Counted from the first letter of the stretch, positions 1 through 7,681 are shown. The stretch: 44,319 nucleotides of DNA from Levilactobacillus bambusae (GCF_003124125.1 NZ_QCXQ01000005.1:1-44319), one strand, 5' to 3'. Numbers and translations: made by a program. The notes: generated from the sequence alone by a model not told the origin.

Positions 1-474
1 AGCTCAAGCAGTGAATCCAGCTCTAGCTCACAATCGAGTTCAAGTTCTCAATCAAGCTCGAGCTCACAATCAGATACAGGAAGTGAATCCAGTTCTAACT
101 CACAGTCGGGTACGGATAGTGAATCTGATTCAGACTCGCAATCAAGTACGAACAGTGATTCTAACTCCAGTTCAGAATCTAACTCTGCTTCAGATTCTGA
201 ATCTGGCTCCAACTCCGTAGATGATAGTGACAGTAATAATGGGGCGGGGAACCCTGGCAACCCTGGAAATGACAATAACGGATCGGGTTCTAACGATTCA
301 GCTAGTGGATCGAATGAATCAAGTCAAGCATCCGAAAATCCTTCTGATAAGGGACAATTGCCACAGACAGGCGAAGAAGCTGCTGATCCAACTGCTGAAC
401 TTACCGGTTTAGCATTATTGGGAGCCACACTTCTAGGTCTTCTGAGACGGCGTAACAAACGTAACGAAGACTAA
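1..474 (+). CDS. C-terminal part of a serine-rich-repeat LPXTG surface adhesin (5' truncated by window edge)
   Basis: Reading frame 1 is open from the first base to a TAA at 472-474. The first ~75 residues are almost entirely Ser alternating with Ser/Asn/Gln/Asp/Glu, the hallmark of serine-rich-repeat adhesins. A Gly/Asn/Pro linker follows, then an LPQTG sortase motif (bases 358-372), a hydrophobic stretch rich in Leu/Ala/Gly, and a basic RRRNKRNED tail. This is a complete cell-wall sorting signal, so the protein is exported and linked to peptidoglycan by sortase A. Such repeats are normally O-glycosylated in the cytoplasm before export by the accessory Sec (SecA2/SecY2) pathway; that is family knowledge. 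The four genes just downstream are candidate modifiers of it. The N-terminal binding region lies outside the window, so the ligand is unknown. Confidence 0.9.
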   Translation, partial: SSSSESSSSSQSSSSSQSSSSSQSDTGSESSSNSQSGTDSESDSDSQSSTNSDSNSSSESNSASDSESGSNSVDDSDSNNGAGNPGNPGNDNNGSGSNDSASGSNESSQASENPSDKGQLPQTGEEAADPTAELTGLALLGATLLGLLRRRNKRNED

Positions 475-500
475 TAATTAGTGGATTTACCACAAAAATA

Positions 501-537
501 AAGGAACCTGAGAAGTATTTTCTCGGGTTCCTTTTTT
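501..537 (+). terminator. Intrinsic terminator of the adhesin gene
   Basis: A 12-bp stem (501-512 with 522-533, one G-T pair) is followed by a T run, starting 26 bases after the adhesin stop codon. Confidence 0.85.
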
Positions 538-570
538 GTGATATCTAATGAAAGTCGAACTTAATTGTTT

Positions 571-576
571 TATAAT
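571..576 (+). promoter_or_regulatory. Probable -10 element for the 622-3879 gene cluster
   Basis: A TATAAT hexamer lies 46 bases before the first gene of the cluster and just after the adhesin terminator. No good -35 hexamer is visible at the right spacing, so this is tentative. Confidence 0.4.
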
Positions 577-621
577 ATAACTAGGTTACTAAACTAAATA
601 TTTATGAAATGGGGGAAGACT

Positions 622-1356
622 ATGGAACAACCAACCGTTCCTAAACGGATAATTTTGGCTGAATATCTAGTGGATATGTTTGATGCCCAACGACAAGATA
701 AAAAAACAGTTGAAGATATTTTACCTAAAACCGAAAAGTTGGTTGAGTCAACCAAATCCTTTAATATTCCCGTCTATGTTCTGACCAATGCGAAGATCTC
801 ATACAATACACCTGAATTGACGATACTAACGGCATCGTTGCCTCCAGAACTTAAGGACCTTTCGCTATATATGCTAAGGTGGGTCATGGCTTATCAATTC
901 GTGCTCCAGCACCCAGAAATCGAGGAATTGGTATTAGTGGACTTAGGTGATGTGGTCATGCTAAAGAATCCGTTTGGCTTGTTCGATGAACGTTACCTGT
1001 ACATGGGTGATGAATTAACCGATTTAAATATTCCGATTATTAATACGGGCTATATCCCAGATTATGGGCGTAACTTTCTGCGGGAGAATCAATTAGTTCA
1101 GGGTCTAAACCCGGGAGTAATTGGTGGGAAGCGGGCCATTGTTCTAGAATTTTTAAGTATTATGGCCAACCTTATTTGCCAAACGGAAGTGGAGCATCAA
1201 ATAGATGGCAAGCCAGCAATCCGCCCGTTTGAAATGGGGTTGATCGATTACATATTTTATCGTTACTTTGCTACTCGAATGAAACATGGGCGGCAAGTGA
1301 CAACATTATTTTACTTTAACCGGCCAGATATTCGGGCATGGTTTAAGCATAAGTAA
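622..1356 (+). CDS. Putative glycosyltransferase (GT-A-like, DxxD motif), first gene of the duplicated module
   Basis: A 244-aa cytoplasmic protein with no signal peptide or membrane segment. Around residue 107 it reads VLVDLGDVVMLKNPF. This resembles the metal-binding aspartate strand of GT-A-type nucleotide-sugar transferases (family pattern roughly DxxDVxxxxxPF). The C-terminus carries YFATRMKHGRQVTT and ends AWFKHK; the same block recurs in the proteins at 2244-2951 and 2968-3879. ATG 622 is preferred to ATG 604 because the GGGGGAAG ribosome site lies just ahead of it. It sits directly downstream of a serine-rich adhesin, so glycosylation of that adhesin is a reasonable inference, not something the sequence shows. 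It does not clearly match the known GtfA, GtfB, Gtf3 or DUF1792 enzymes of streptococcal clusters. Confidence 0.5.
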   Translation: MEQPTVPKRIILAEYLVDMFDAQRQDKKTVEDILPKTEKLVESTKSFNIPVYVLTNAKISYNTPELTILTASLPPELKDLSLYMLRWVMAYQFVLQHPEIEELVLVDLGDVVMLKNPFGLFDERYLYMGDELTDLNIPIINTGYIPDYGRNFLRENQLVQGLNPGVIGGKRAIVLEFLSIMANLICQTEVEHQIDGKPAIRPFEMGLIDYIFYRYFATRMKHGRQVTTLFYFNRPDIRAWFKHK

Positions 1357-1381
1357 GTGGCTTTAAAGGAGTTTAGTTATA

Positions 1382-2266
1382 ATGAATAAAGCGGAATTTT
1401 ATCGCAGTGTTAAGGACCACTGGTGGAAGTTCGCCATTGATGGGTGGCGGAATCTTACTTTAGAGGGTAATGACGGGACTAAAGCTCTCTTGTCCATTGA
1501 GTTTGAGGCTGACGGTGATCTTTCCTTTCCCTCTGAAATTCCCTATCTACCAACGATGCGGCACTGGGATTGGAATGAAACAACAAATACCATTCTGTTA
1601 CTGGATGGTTACTATGGGTTAGATAAAACGCTGCTACCGCCAGTCCGTGAGAATCAGGATTTAGTAATCCAAGATGCAAGGACTAAGGATCGGTGGGTGA
1701 GTGCGAATGTTTTTGAAACCATTATTCGGCATACTTGGGCGCCCGATCCGCTAATTAAAGATTTAGGGACGTTCTCTCGGTTAATGCACCCCTTTATGGT
1801 AGTGGATAAGCAGCTTCCAATTGATGAATACGAGTCATTGGTTCAAGAATTGGCCATCGCAAGTATTCAGGTTCAACGGAGTTCCTATCAATTAGGAAAT
1901 ATTCAACTGTGGGAGGAACTTCATCAAGAACTATTGGATCAGGCCGAAAAAAGTCCCATTGCGGTTCTGAATGGACGCGTTAAGATGAGGGAGCCTTTTT
2001 ATGTGAGGCTCAAGACTAATAAGTTGACCTTATTGACCTCGCAGCATGCTGAGGTGGTGGGGGTTATGGGGCACCGCTCACTAATGACAGAGTTTGTGGG
2101 CGAGCTTCTATTTGAGTGGCGCTTAAACCAGCTGAATCAGCAGTCACAATCCGTTAATAGGTTATGCTTAACCATTTTGGAACGTTATTTTAAGGGCCGT
2201 TATGTCAATCGGAAAGAAAAAGCCATTAAAGGAGAATTCAATCGTGAATCTCAATTCAATTTTTAA
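1382..2266 (+). CDS. Two-domain protein of unknown function: novel N-terminal domain plus degenerate GT-like C-terminal domain
   Basis: A 294-aa soluble protein starting at an ATG behind AAAGGAG, 25 bases after the previous stop. Residues ~1-120 form a predicted beta-rich domain with a WDWN motif and the closing motif APDPL. An equivalent domain begins the protein at 2968-3879 (WDFN and APDPL there). The rest is loosely related to the 622-1356 protein: GHRSLMTEFVGELL matches GKRAIVLEFLSIM, and REPF matches KNPF. The aspartates expected for metal and nucleotide-sugar binding are absent (LNGRV in their place). It is therefore more likely a non-catalytic partner or chaperone of a transferase, by analogy to GtfB supporting GtfA; this is inference. 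Its 3' end overlaps the next gene by 23 bases, implying translational coupling. Confidence 0.55.
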   Translation: MNKAEFYRSVKDHWWKFAIDGWRNLTLEGNDGTKALLSIEFEADGDLSFPSEIPYLPTMRHWDWNETTNTILLLDGYYGLDKTLLPPVRENQDLVIQDARTKDRWVSANVFETIIRHTWAPDPLIKDLGTFSRLMHPFMVVDKQLPIDEYESLVQELAIASIQVQRSSYQLGNIQLWEELHQELLDQAEKSPIAVLNGRVKMREPFYVRLKTNKLTLLTSQHAEVVGVMGHRSLMTEFVGELLFEWRLNQLNQQSQSVNRLCLTILERYFKGRYVNRKEKAIKGEFNRESQFNF

Positions 2267-2951
2267 GTTAGACCAGATCCCCGTTAACTTTCAGCCTCAC
2301 CAGGCCGTACAGCGGCAGATTGTGCTAGGTGAGTTAATGGGCGATAACCATGATGAAAATATCCGGGTGGGGAATCGACTAGCTGATTCGGTGAATCAAG
2401 TTATGCTGCCCCTGTATCTGCGGTCGTCAACAACGGGATTTGACGAGCGGCCAGGCTTCTACGTTATACCCAATGCGGAACCCGAAAGCTTTTGGCGTTG
2501 GGCCTTTCAGTTTGTTCTAATACACGATGAGTTGGAAGAAATGGCGCTGACGGATCCCTTTGAAGTTCAACTTCTTCATCATCCGTTTGAGGCGCTGCAG
2601 GCTAATCGCCTGTACGTGGCCGATGAATGGGGCGAACTTTCTAAAATTAATTTTAGTGAGAATAGTATTTCGGCTGTTCAAGAGTTCGGTAGGATTAATC
2701 CCCACCTCCAGCTTCTCAATGCTTCAGTCATCATGGGTGATAGAAGTCTCATATTGGAATTTTTGAGTTTAATGATCCGATATACGGAACAGTTAGAACC
2801 TGCAGAACAACAGAATTACTTTAAGGTGGACCAGATTTTTAATTTTGTTTGTTACTCTTATTTTGCTAATCGGTTAGTCCACGGCCGACAGGTTACAACA
2901 ATCTTTGGGTTTGAGCAGCAGCATAGTGAAGCCTGGTTTAAATGTCGATAG
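2244..2951 (+). CDS. GT-like paralogue of the 622-1356 protein, with catalytic motif lost
   Basis: A 235-aa soluble protein. GTG 2244 is chosen because GGAGAA lies 9 bases upstream and the frame before it is only a short overlap with the preceding gene. It parallels the 622-1356 protein along most of its length: FWRWAFQFVLIHDELEEMAL against MLRWVMAYQFVLQHPEIEELVL, then HHPF, DEWGEL, MGDRSLILEFLSLM, and the closing YFANRLVHGRQVTT with AWFKCR. The DLGD motif is replaced by TDPFEV, so metal-dependent transferase activity is doubtful. It starts the second copy of the two-gene module. Confidence 0.5.
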   Translation: MNLNSIFKLDQIPVNFQPHQAVQRQIVLGELMGDNHDENIRVGNRLADSVNQVMLPLYLRSSTTGFDERPGFYVIPNAEPESFWRWAFQFVLIHDELEEMALTDPFEVQLLHHPFEALQANRLYVADEWGELSKINFSENSISAVQEFGRINPHLQLLNASVIMGDRSLILEFLSLMIRYTEQLEPAEQQNYFKVDQIFNFVCYSYFANRLVHGRQVTTIFGFEQQHSEAWFKCR

Positions 2952-2967
2952 AAAGGCTAGATGATAT

Positions 2968-3879
2968 ATGGACAGATTAAGTGTGGTACGGCAACTGTGC
3001 GGCCATAATTGGATTTTTTTAAAGAACGGGCATAGTTTGATTAAAATGGGGGACGGTGGAATTCTGGCCCTGAAATTTTTAGAATCGGGCCGGCTGGCAT
3101 CAGAGTCTGAAATGAGTTTTTTACCTGATACCCAGACCTGGGATTTTAATAGTGATCAGCAATTGATTGAGCTGATGAACCGGAGCGGCAAGGTTGCTTT
3201 GACGCTTCGATTGCCGATTCAAGAAGGCCGGCAGGTAATTATGCGGGACGTTAATTCTAACGATCAATACAGCTATTTTAGTAACGTTGACGCCATTTTG
3301 AACTTACCATTAGCGCCGGACCCCTTGGTGATGGAAAATCCCAGCTTAGGTCGCCAACCAGTCCCAGTAGTCTTACAATTAGGTCAAAAAGAAAGCTCAC
3401 CGTTAAAACACTCCGTCCGGAAGCTAAACGTCAGGATGGAGACTTTATCCATTGATTTGACGCTGCGACAGGGCTGGGACAGTCTGTATGATTACCTGAC
3501 CCAACATCCGGAAATGGATCTAATTGCGGCTATGACGCCCGAATACCAGGTATTAAATGCCCCCTTTGATAGTCTGGTTCCTGACCTGCTATATTTAGAT
3601 GATGAGTTAGAATTTATGACGCTTCCGAATGGGCGTGGCGAAGTCATGCGGCTCAGTGGGCAGATGATGATTGGAACGAGAAGTCTACTGATTGAGTGGG
3701 TCAGTGCGATTTTGATGCAGACGGATTCTGAACGGCTCACCCCGCATACCATTAATTGGGTGGCCTATACTGACTTTGCAGATCGACTTGTCCATGGACG
3801 CCAAGTTACTCAGAAGCCTAGTATTAATTCACCCCAATCATGGATTCAGAGTCCAGATATTCGCCGAAAACGGCATTAA
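2968..3879 (+). CDS. Paralogue of the 1382-2266 protein: same N-terminal domain plus degenerate GT-like domain
   Basis: A 303-aa soluble protein, 16 bases after the previous stop, with a weak GAAAGG site. Residues ~1-115 match the N-terminal domain of the protein at 1382-2266 (FLPDTQTWDFN, then LAPDPLVM). The C-terminal half carries LYLDDELEFM, GTRSLLIEWVSAI and YTDFADRLVHGRQVT, tying it to the 622-1356 and 2244-2951 proteins. The DxxD motif is replaced by MTPEYQV. It closes the four-gene cluster. No clear terminator follows; the next promoter starts about 75 bases downstream. The function is unknown, but linkage to a serine-rich adhesin suggests a role in its modification or folding. Confidence 0.55.
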   Translation: MDRLSVVRQLCGHNWIFLKNGHSLIKMGDGGILALKFLESGRLASESEMSFLPDTQTWDFNSDQQLIELMNRSGKVALTLRLPIQEGRQVIMRDVNSNDQYSYFSNVDAILNLPLAPDPLVMENPSLGRQPVPVVLQLGQKESSPLKHSVRKLNVRMETLSIDLTLRQGWDSLYDYLTQHPEMDLIAAMTPEYQVLNAPFDSLVPDLLYLDDELEFMTLPNGRGEVMRLSGQMMIGTRSLLIEWVSAILMQTDSERLTPHTINWVAYTDFADRLVHGRQVTQKPSINSPQSWIQSPDIRRKRH

Positions 3880-3955
3880 TTTAAGGCTAAAGTTATTGAA
3901 CGCTTTAGTTTTTATCCAATTGATTTATAGTGTGAAAATAAAATACAGTAAACTA

Positions 3956-3985
3956 TTGACATATCATATAAAAATTATTTATACT
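3956..3985 (+). promoter_or_regulatory. Sigma-A-type promoter of the first Ig-like secreted protein
   Basis: TTGACA (3956-3961) and TATACT (3980-3985) are separated by 18 bases. The start codon lies 47 bases further on. Confidence 0.75.
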
Positions 3986-4031
3986 TAGTGGTGGTTAGAA
4001 AACCAAACACACTTTTTTAGGGGGAATCATT

Positions 4032-5237
4032 TTGAATATCAAGACTTCAATGGCTTGCGCCATGGTTTTAACAACTATGGGAGCCACAGCAGTTACCAGC
4101 GTAGCTGCACCCGCAACTCAAGCACAGGCAGCAACTACAACGACGGTTAACCGACGGGAAGCTGCTGCAGCGCGTTCATTAGGGGTTTACACCAAGGGAA
4201 GCTTAACCGCTAGCGGGACTGCTGTTAACGGTTTACGTCTTCAAGCGAACAATACGGTCACTACCGGTCAACTAAACCTGCAGTACAGTGCTACTTCAAT
4301 TTCAACAGCCTTATCTGAAAATTCGAAGTACGTGGTTAAAGTTCCTAAGGAATTACAGCCTTTAGTTGCTTCGAAGGACTTTAAACAATATATTTCTGGT
4401 TCATTTAAGTGTAAGGTCAAATTAGGTGGCACTGCTAAGCGTACATATACAGAAGATGATATGAGTATTGCTTCGGATGGTTCAACAATCTCATTTGATA
4501 ACCCACAAATGACGTATTTAATTGGTTCAGAATATACGATTAACGTTACCTTGGACTTAGGTCAAGCAGTAACAAACTCAGGAATTCGGATTGCTAATTC
4601 TAGTGCTGCTAATGGTTACCACTTTGATAGTGCGGTTACTCCAGCTTCTAACGCCATTAACTGGTCCGCTGTCGGTAACTATAATGCAGGTGCAACGTTG
4701 CCAACTGTTCAATTAGATCCTGGTTATGATTTACTTCATACCAAACCAACTATTGAAAAAGTTACGGATAAGAGTACGTACGTTACTGGTACTGGAACTC
4801 CAGGTGCCAAAGTAACGGTTAAAGTTGGCGACAAAGTAATCGGAACGGGTACCGTTGATGCTAATCGAGTATACGTTATCGATATTCCAAAACAGCATGC
4901 TGATGTAACGTTATCCGTTACTCAAAATACTGGAGTAGGTGAAAGTGATGCTGCAACCACGGTTGTTCAACATGAAGCCTCAGCACTTCCAGCACCCACT
5001 TTGACACCAGGCGTTTACGCTCAAGGTGCTAAAGTTACTGGGATTGGTGACACACCCGGCGATAAGATTACGGTAATGGATGCCAATCGAGGAAATGTAC
5101 TTGGAATCAGCTACGTTAATTCCGATAAGACATTTGCTGTTGGCGTTTCCAATGCAGGAAGTAATACTGTTATTTCCGTATACGAATCTAATAATGACGG
5201 CGATAAGAGCCAATCAACCTTTGGACTGATTCAATAA
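4032..5237 (+). CDS. Secreted protein with Big_6-type bacterial Ig-like domain (paralogue 1)
   Basis: A 401-aa exported protein starting at TTG 4032 behind AGGGGGAA. Residues 1-33 are a signal peptide ending near the cleavage-like AQAA. A unique ~190-residue domain follows (YTKGSLTASGTAVNGL onward). An Ig-like repeat of the Big_6 kind runs from about KPTIEKVTDKSTYVTG to TVVQH, and a second, shorter Ig-like unit reaches the C-terminus. There is no LPXTG motif, lipobox or membrane anchor, so it is released or held non-covalently at the wall. The mature protein has a single cysteine (SGSFKC), conserved in the neighbour at 5529-6776. Both genes have their own promoter and terminator. Adhesion or wall association is the likely role. 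Confidence 0.8.
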   Translation: MNIKTSMACAMVLTTMGATAVTSVAAPATQAQAATTTTVNRREAAAARSLGVYTKGSLTASGTAVNGLRLQANNTVTTGQLNLQYSATSISTALSENSKYVVKVPKELQPLVASKDFKQYISGSFKCKVKLGGTAKRTYTEDDMSIASDGSTISFDNPQMTYLIGSEYTINVTLDLGQAVTNSGIRIANSSAANGYHFDSAVTPASNAINWSAVGNYNAGATLPTVQLDPGYDLLHTKPTIEKVTDKSTYVTGTGTPGAKVTVKVGDKVIGTGTVDANRVYVIDIPKQHADVTLSVTQNTGVGESDAATTVVQHEASALPAPTLTPGVYAQGAKVTGIGDTPGDKITVMDANRGNVLGISYVNSDKTFAVGVSNAGSNTVISVYESNNDGDKSQSTFGLIQ

Positions 5238-5257
5238 ACTTAATGGTAATAACGATG

Positions 5258-5290
5258 AAAAGATGTCAATGTTATTTGACATCTTTTTTT
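5258..5290 (+). terminator. Intrinsic terminator after the first Ig-like protein
   Basis: A 12-bp perfect stem (5258-5269 with 5276-5287) has a 6-base loop and runs into a T tract. Confidence 0.9.
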
Positions 5291-5440
5291 GTCAACTAAA
5301 TTGCAAATTTATTCACAAATAGTTCATAAATATGATTTTTTTAAGAATTAAGAAATATTAAGATATCTTAAAAACGCTAATATATATGAACTAGTTAAGT
5401 ATTTCATAATTAATTCATAAAATTAAATCAAATTATAGTG

Positions 5441-5470
5441 TTGACTAACTAGATTTAGGGGTGATATTCT
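5441..5470 (+). promoter_or_regulatory. Promoter of the second Ig-like secreted protein
   Basis: TTGACT (5441-5446) and TATTCT (5465-5470) are separated by 18 bases, the same spacing as the promoter of the paralogue upstream. The ~290 bases between the two paralogues hold only this promoter, a terminator, a short palindrome and AT-rich sequence. Confidence 0.65.
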
Positions 5471-5483
5471 ATGGGTATGGAAA

Positions 5484-5498
5484 CGCTATCTGATAGCG
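5484..5498 (+). promoter_or_regulatory. Short perfect palindrome in the 5' leader
   Basis: CGCTATC-T-GATAGCG is a perfect dyad placed about 14 bases after the predicted -10 and 31 bases before the start codon. It could be a repressor site or a 5' mRNA-stabilising hairpin; nothing comparable is seen ahead of the paralogue at 4032. Confidence 0.4.
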
Positions 5499-5528
5499 GA
5501 GCCAAAAAATTTTTGGAGGGATTCATAT

Positions 5529-6776
5529 ATGGCTAATTATAAGACAGCGTTAATGAGCGCTATTGTTCTTGCTTCTTTAGGAGCTACAGCTGTTACTTCT
5601 ACTACGCAGGCGGATGCTGCTTCGTATAAGGGGCAAACAACATCGGTTGCTAAGCAAAAGGCAGCGGATAAGCAGAACTTAAAGAAGACCAAAGATGGCA
5701 AGCAAACCAGAGCATTGGACGTCTACACTAAGGGTACTTTAACTGCTAGTGGGACTGCCGCTAACGGGCTAGACTTGCAAGCTAATAACACAGTAACGAC
5801 TGGTGTGCTAAACTTAAGCTATGACGGTGAATCCGTTGGGACTGCGTTATCAGAAGATTCAAAGTATGTTGTAAAAGTGCCAAAGGAATTACAACCATTA
5901 GTTGCCTCCAAAGATTTTAAGCAGTATATATCTGGTAGCTACAAGTGTGATATCACTGGTGGGGGAACAGTAAACCATACCTACACTGAAGATGACATCA
6001 GCATTGCAACGGACGGTTCAACCATCTCCTTTGATAACCCACAGACAACGTATCTGTTGGGTGCTAACTATACCATCAATATTTCCTTAGACTTAGGTCA
6101 GGCCGTGACAGATACTGGAATTCGGATTGCTGATTCGACTGACGTCAGCAATGATTATCATTTTATATCAGCTGTAGTACCTAGTGAAGGCGCCATTGAC
6201 TGGTCCCTAGTAGGGGATTACAATGCTGGCGTAAACTTGCCAACTAATAAGTTAGATCCAGGATACGATCTGCTAAACCAAAAGCCGACGATTGAAAAGG
6301 TAACGGACAAGAGTACGCATGTTACCGGTTCAGGGGTACCTGGAGCTAAGATCACGGTTAAAGTTGGCGACAAGGTAATTGGAACGGGTACCGTTGATGA
6401 AAATGGAATTTATACGGTAGAAATTCCGACGCAAAGTGAGGGTGTGACCATCACCGTTACCCAGAATACTGGGGTCGGTGAAAGTAAGCCGGCAACAACA
6501 GTGGTTCAGCATGAAGATGCTGACATTCCTGCTCCAGTTGTGAATAATCCGATTAAAGCTGGTGAACCCCTGACAGGTTTAGGTAGTGAACCAGGTGATA
6601 AAATTACCGTGGTTTCTGCTAATGACCAAACTAAGGTGTTAGGAACGGGTTATGTTGAAGATGATTATACATTCTCCATTACCCTGAGTGATGCTCCAGC
6701 GGGTACAATCGTTGGAATTTATGAATCCAATAGCAACGGTGACAAGAGCGCATTAGCTTATGCTTTCATTAGTTAA
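5529..6776 (+). CDS. Secreted protein with Big_6-type bacterial Ig-like domain (paralogue 2)
   Basis: A 415-aa exported protein with ATG 5529 after TTGGAGGG. The architecture matches the 4032-5237 protein: signal peptide ending near QADAA, a basic Lys/Gln-rich segment (residues ~33-60), the shared ~190-residue domain (YTKGTLTASGTAANGLDLQ), a Big_6-type Ig-like repeat (PTIEKVTDKSTHVTGSG to TVVQH) and a second Ig-like unit. Identity is high along the whole length, so this is a tandem duplication. The extra basic segment after the signal peptide could aid binding to anionic wall polymers (inference). It has one cysteine in the mature part (SGSYKC) and no covalent anchor motif. Confidence 0.8.
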   Translation: MANYKTALMSAIVLASLGATAVTSTTQADAASYKGQTTSVAKQKAADKQNLKKTKDGKQTRALDVYTKGTLTASGTAANGLDLQANNTVTTGVLNLSYDGESVGTALSEDSKYVVKVPKELQPLVASKDFKQYISGSYKCDITGGGTVNHTYTEDDISIATDGSTISFDNPQTTYLLGANYTINISLDLGQAVTDTGIRIADSTDVSNDYHFISAVVPSEGAIDWSLVGDYNAGVNLPTNKLDPGYDLLNQKPTIEKVTDKSTHVTGSGVPGAKITVKVGDKVIGTGTVDENGIYTVEIPTQSEGVTITVTQNTGVGESKPATTVVQHEDADIPAPVVNNPIKAGEPLTGLGSEPGDKITVVSANDQTKVLGTGYVEDDYTFSITLSDAPAGTIVGIYESNSNGDKSALAYAFIS

Positions 6777-6805
6777 TTATTAACTTATTAAAAAGATGCT
6801 AAAAT

Positions 6806-6843
6806 AAAAGGGCGATTGGAATACTTTCCAATCACCCTTTTAT
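6806..6843 (+). terminator. Intrinsic terminator after the second Ig-like protein
   Basis: A ~15-bp stem (6806-6820 with 6827-6841, one C-A mismatch) ends in a T-rich run. It separates the Ig-like gene from the oppositely oriented tRNA. Confidence 0.75.
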
Positions 6844-6871
6844 TGAGTTATTAAGGAGTATAAATGGATAA

Positions 6872-6959
6872 CGGAGACAGAGAGATTCGAACTCTCGCGC
6901 CGGTTGCCCGACCTATACCCTTAGCAGGGGCACCTCTTCAGCCACTTGAGTATGTCTCC
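6872..6959 (-). tRNA. tRNA-Ser (anticodon GCU)
   Basis: On the minus strand, GGAGACA pairs perfectly with TGTCTCC as acceptor stem. The T arm is GAGAG-TTCGAAT-CTCTC, a long variable arm typical of serine tRNA is present, and the anticodon loop CTGCTAA carries GCU (complement of 6923-6925). CCA is not encoded. Its 3' end points left, toward the AT-rich adhesin region. Confidence 0.93.
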
Positions 6960-7073
6960 AATACCTTACCTAATAAGTATAGCGCAATTGTAATCGCCTG
7001 CCAATAGTTATCACAATTATATTTTTAATTTGTAAATTATTTCTAGTATAAACTAAAAGCGATTGACAAATTT

Positions 7074-7658
7074 CTAGTGGGAATCTTCGGAATGGTGGTA
7101 GCCCGTTGAAAACATCCGGAGGGTCATGAGAACGCTGAGAAATCCGACGATGATCAGGCTCAGCACGGGCGAGAAAAAGGCGATGCCAATACCAATACCG
7201 CTGAGATAGGTCAGGTAAATGATGCTGCGGTCAAGCGGACGGGTTGAATTATCGTGGGGAACGGTTGGGTTATCCCGAACAATCTGATGGTCCATGAGGT
7301 GGAATGCGATACTCCAAAGCAGCAGAATAAGACAGTAAAAGACTTCGGCCCACGTCGTATCGGGGTCGGTACCCACCCAGTTGGTGGCAAAGGGAACGAG
7401 CGTAAGGAAGAAGAGCCAGAGTCCGTTCAGCAAGAACGTTCGAATGGAGATGAATTGGGCCTTCTCGAATAGGTCATGGTGGGACGACCAGACCGTATAA
7501 ATCAGAATGTAGCTGATGGTATAGGCAAAAAAGACGGTTCGATCTGCCCAAAGGCCCCTAAGATTTGAGGGGTGGGGAAGGTGTAAGTCTAATACCATGA
7601 TGGTGGCTGCGATGGCAATGATTGCGTCGGTAAAGGCGACGAGCCGGTTCTTATTCAT
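7074..7658 (-). CDS. TMEM175-family (DUF1211) membrane protein, putative potassium channel
   Basis: A 194-aa polytopic membrane protein with about six hydrophobic segments. The N-terminus RLVAFTDAIIAIAATIMVL matches the conserved first helix of the TMEM175/DUF1211 family, where the (F/T)(S/T)D motif lines the pore. Bacterial members are single-domain proteins of about 200 aa acting as weakly selective potassium channels. ATG 7658 is chosen: GGAG lies 9 bases before it, whereas the in-frame TTG at 7673 would overlap that site. The gene follows the 7682-8050 gene by 23 bases on the same strand and is probably co-transcribed. No terminator is obvious after it. Confidence 0.8.
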   Translation of the reverse strand: MNKNRLVAFTDAIIAIAATIMVLDLHLPHPSNLRGLWADRTVFFAYTISYILIYTVWSSHHDLFEKAQFISIRTFLLNGLWLFFLTLVPFATNWVGTDPDTTWAEVFYCLILLLWSIAFHLMDHQIVRDNPTVPHDNSTRPLDRSIIYLTYLSGIGIGIAFFSPVLSLIIVGFLSVLMTLRMFSTGYHHSEDSH

Positions 7659-7681
7659 AGGAATGGACTCCAATCATGCGG

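Noticed and set aside
1-200. CRISPR-like or tandem repeat array
   Set aside because: The repetition is codon-level Ser-rich coding sequence, without uniform repeats and spacers.
48-275. Acidic Glu/Ser/Leu-rich open frame on the minus strand
   Set aside because: It is the mirror of the serine-repeat codons of the adhesin and has no ribosome site.
7038-7080. Terminator after the TMEM175-like gene
   Set aside because: Only a short direct repeat (ATTTCTAGT) is present; no stem-loop with a T run.
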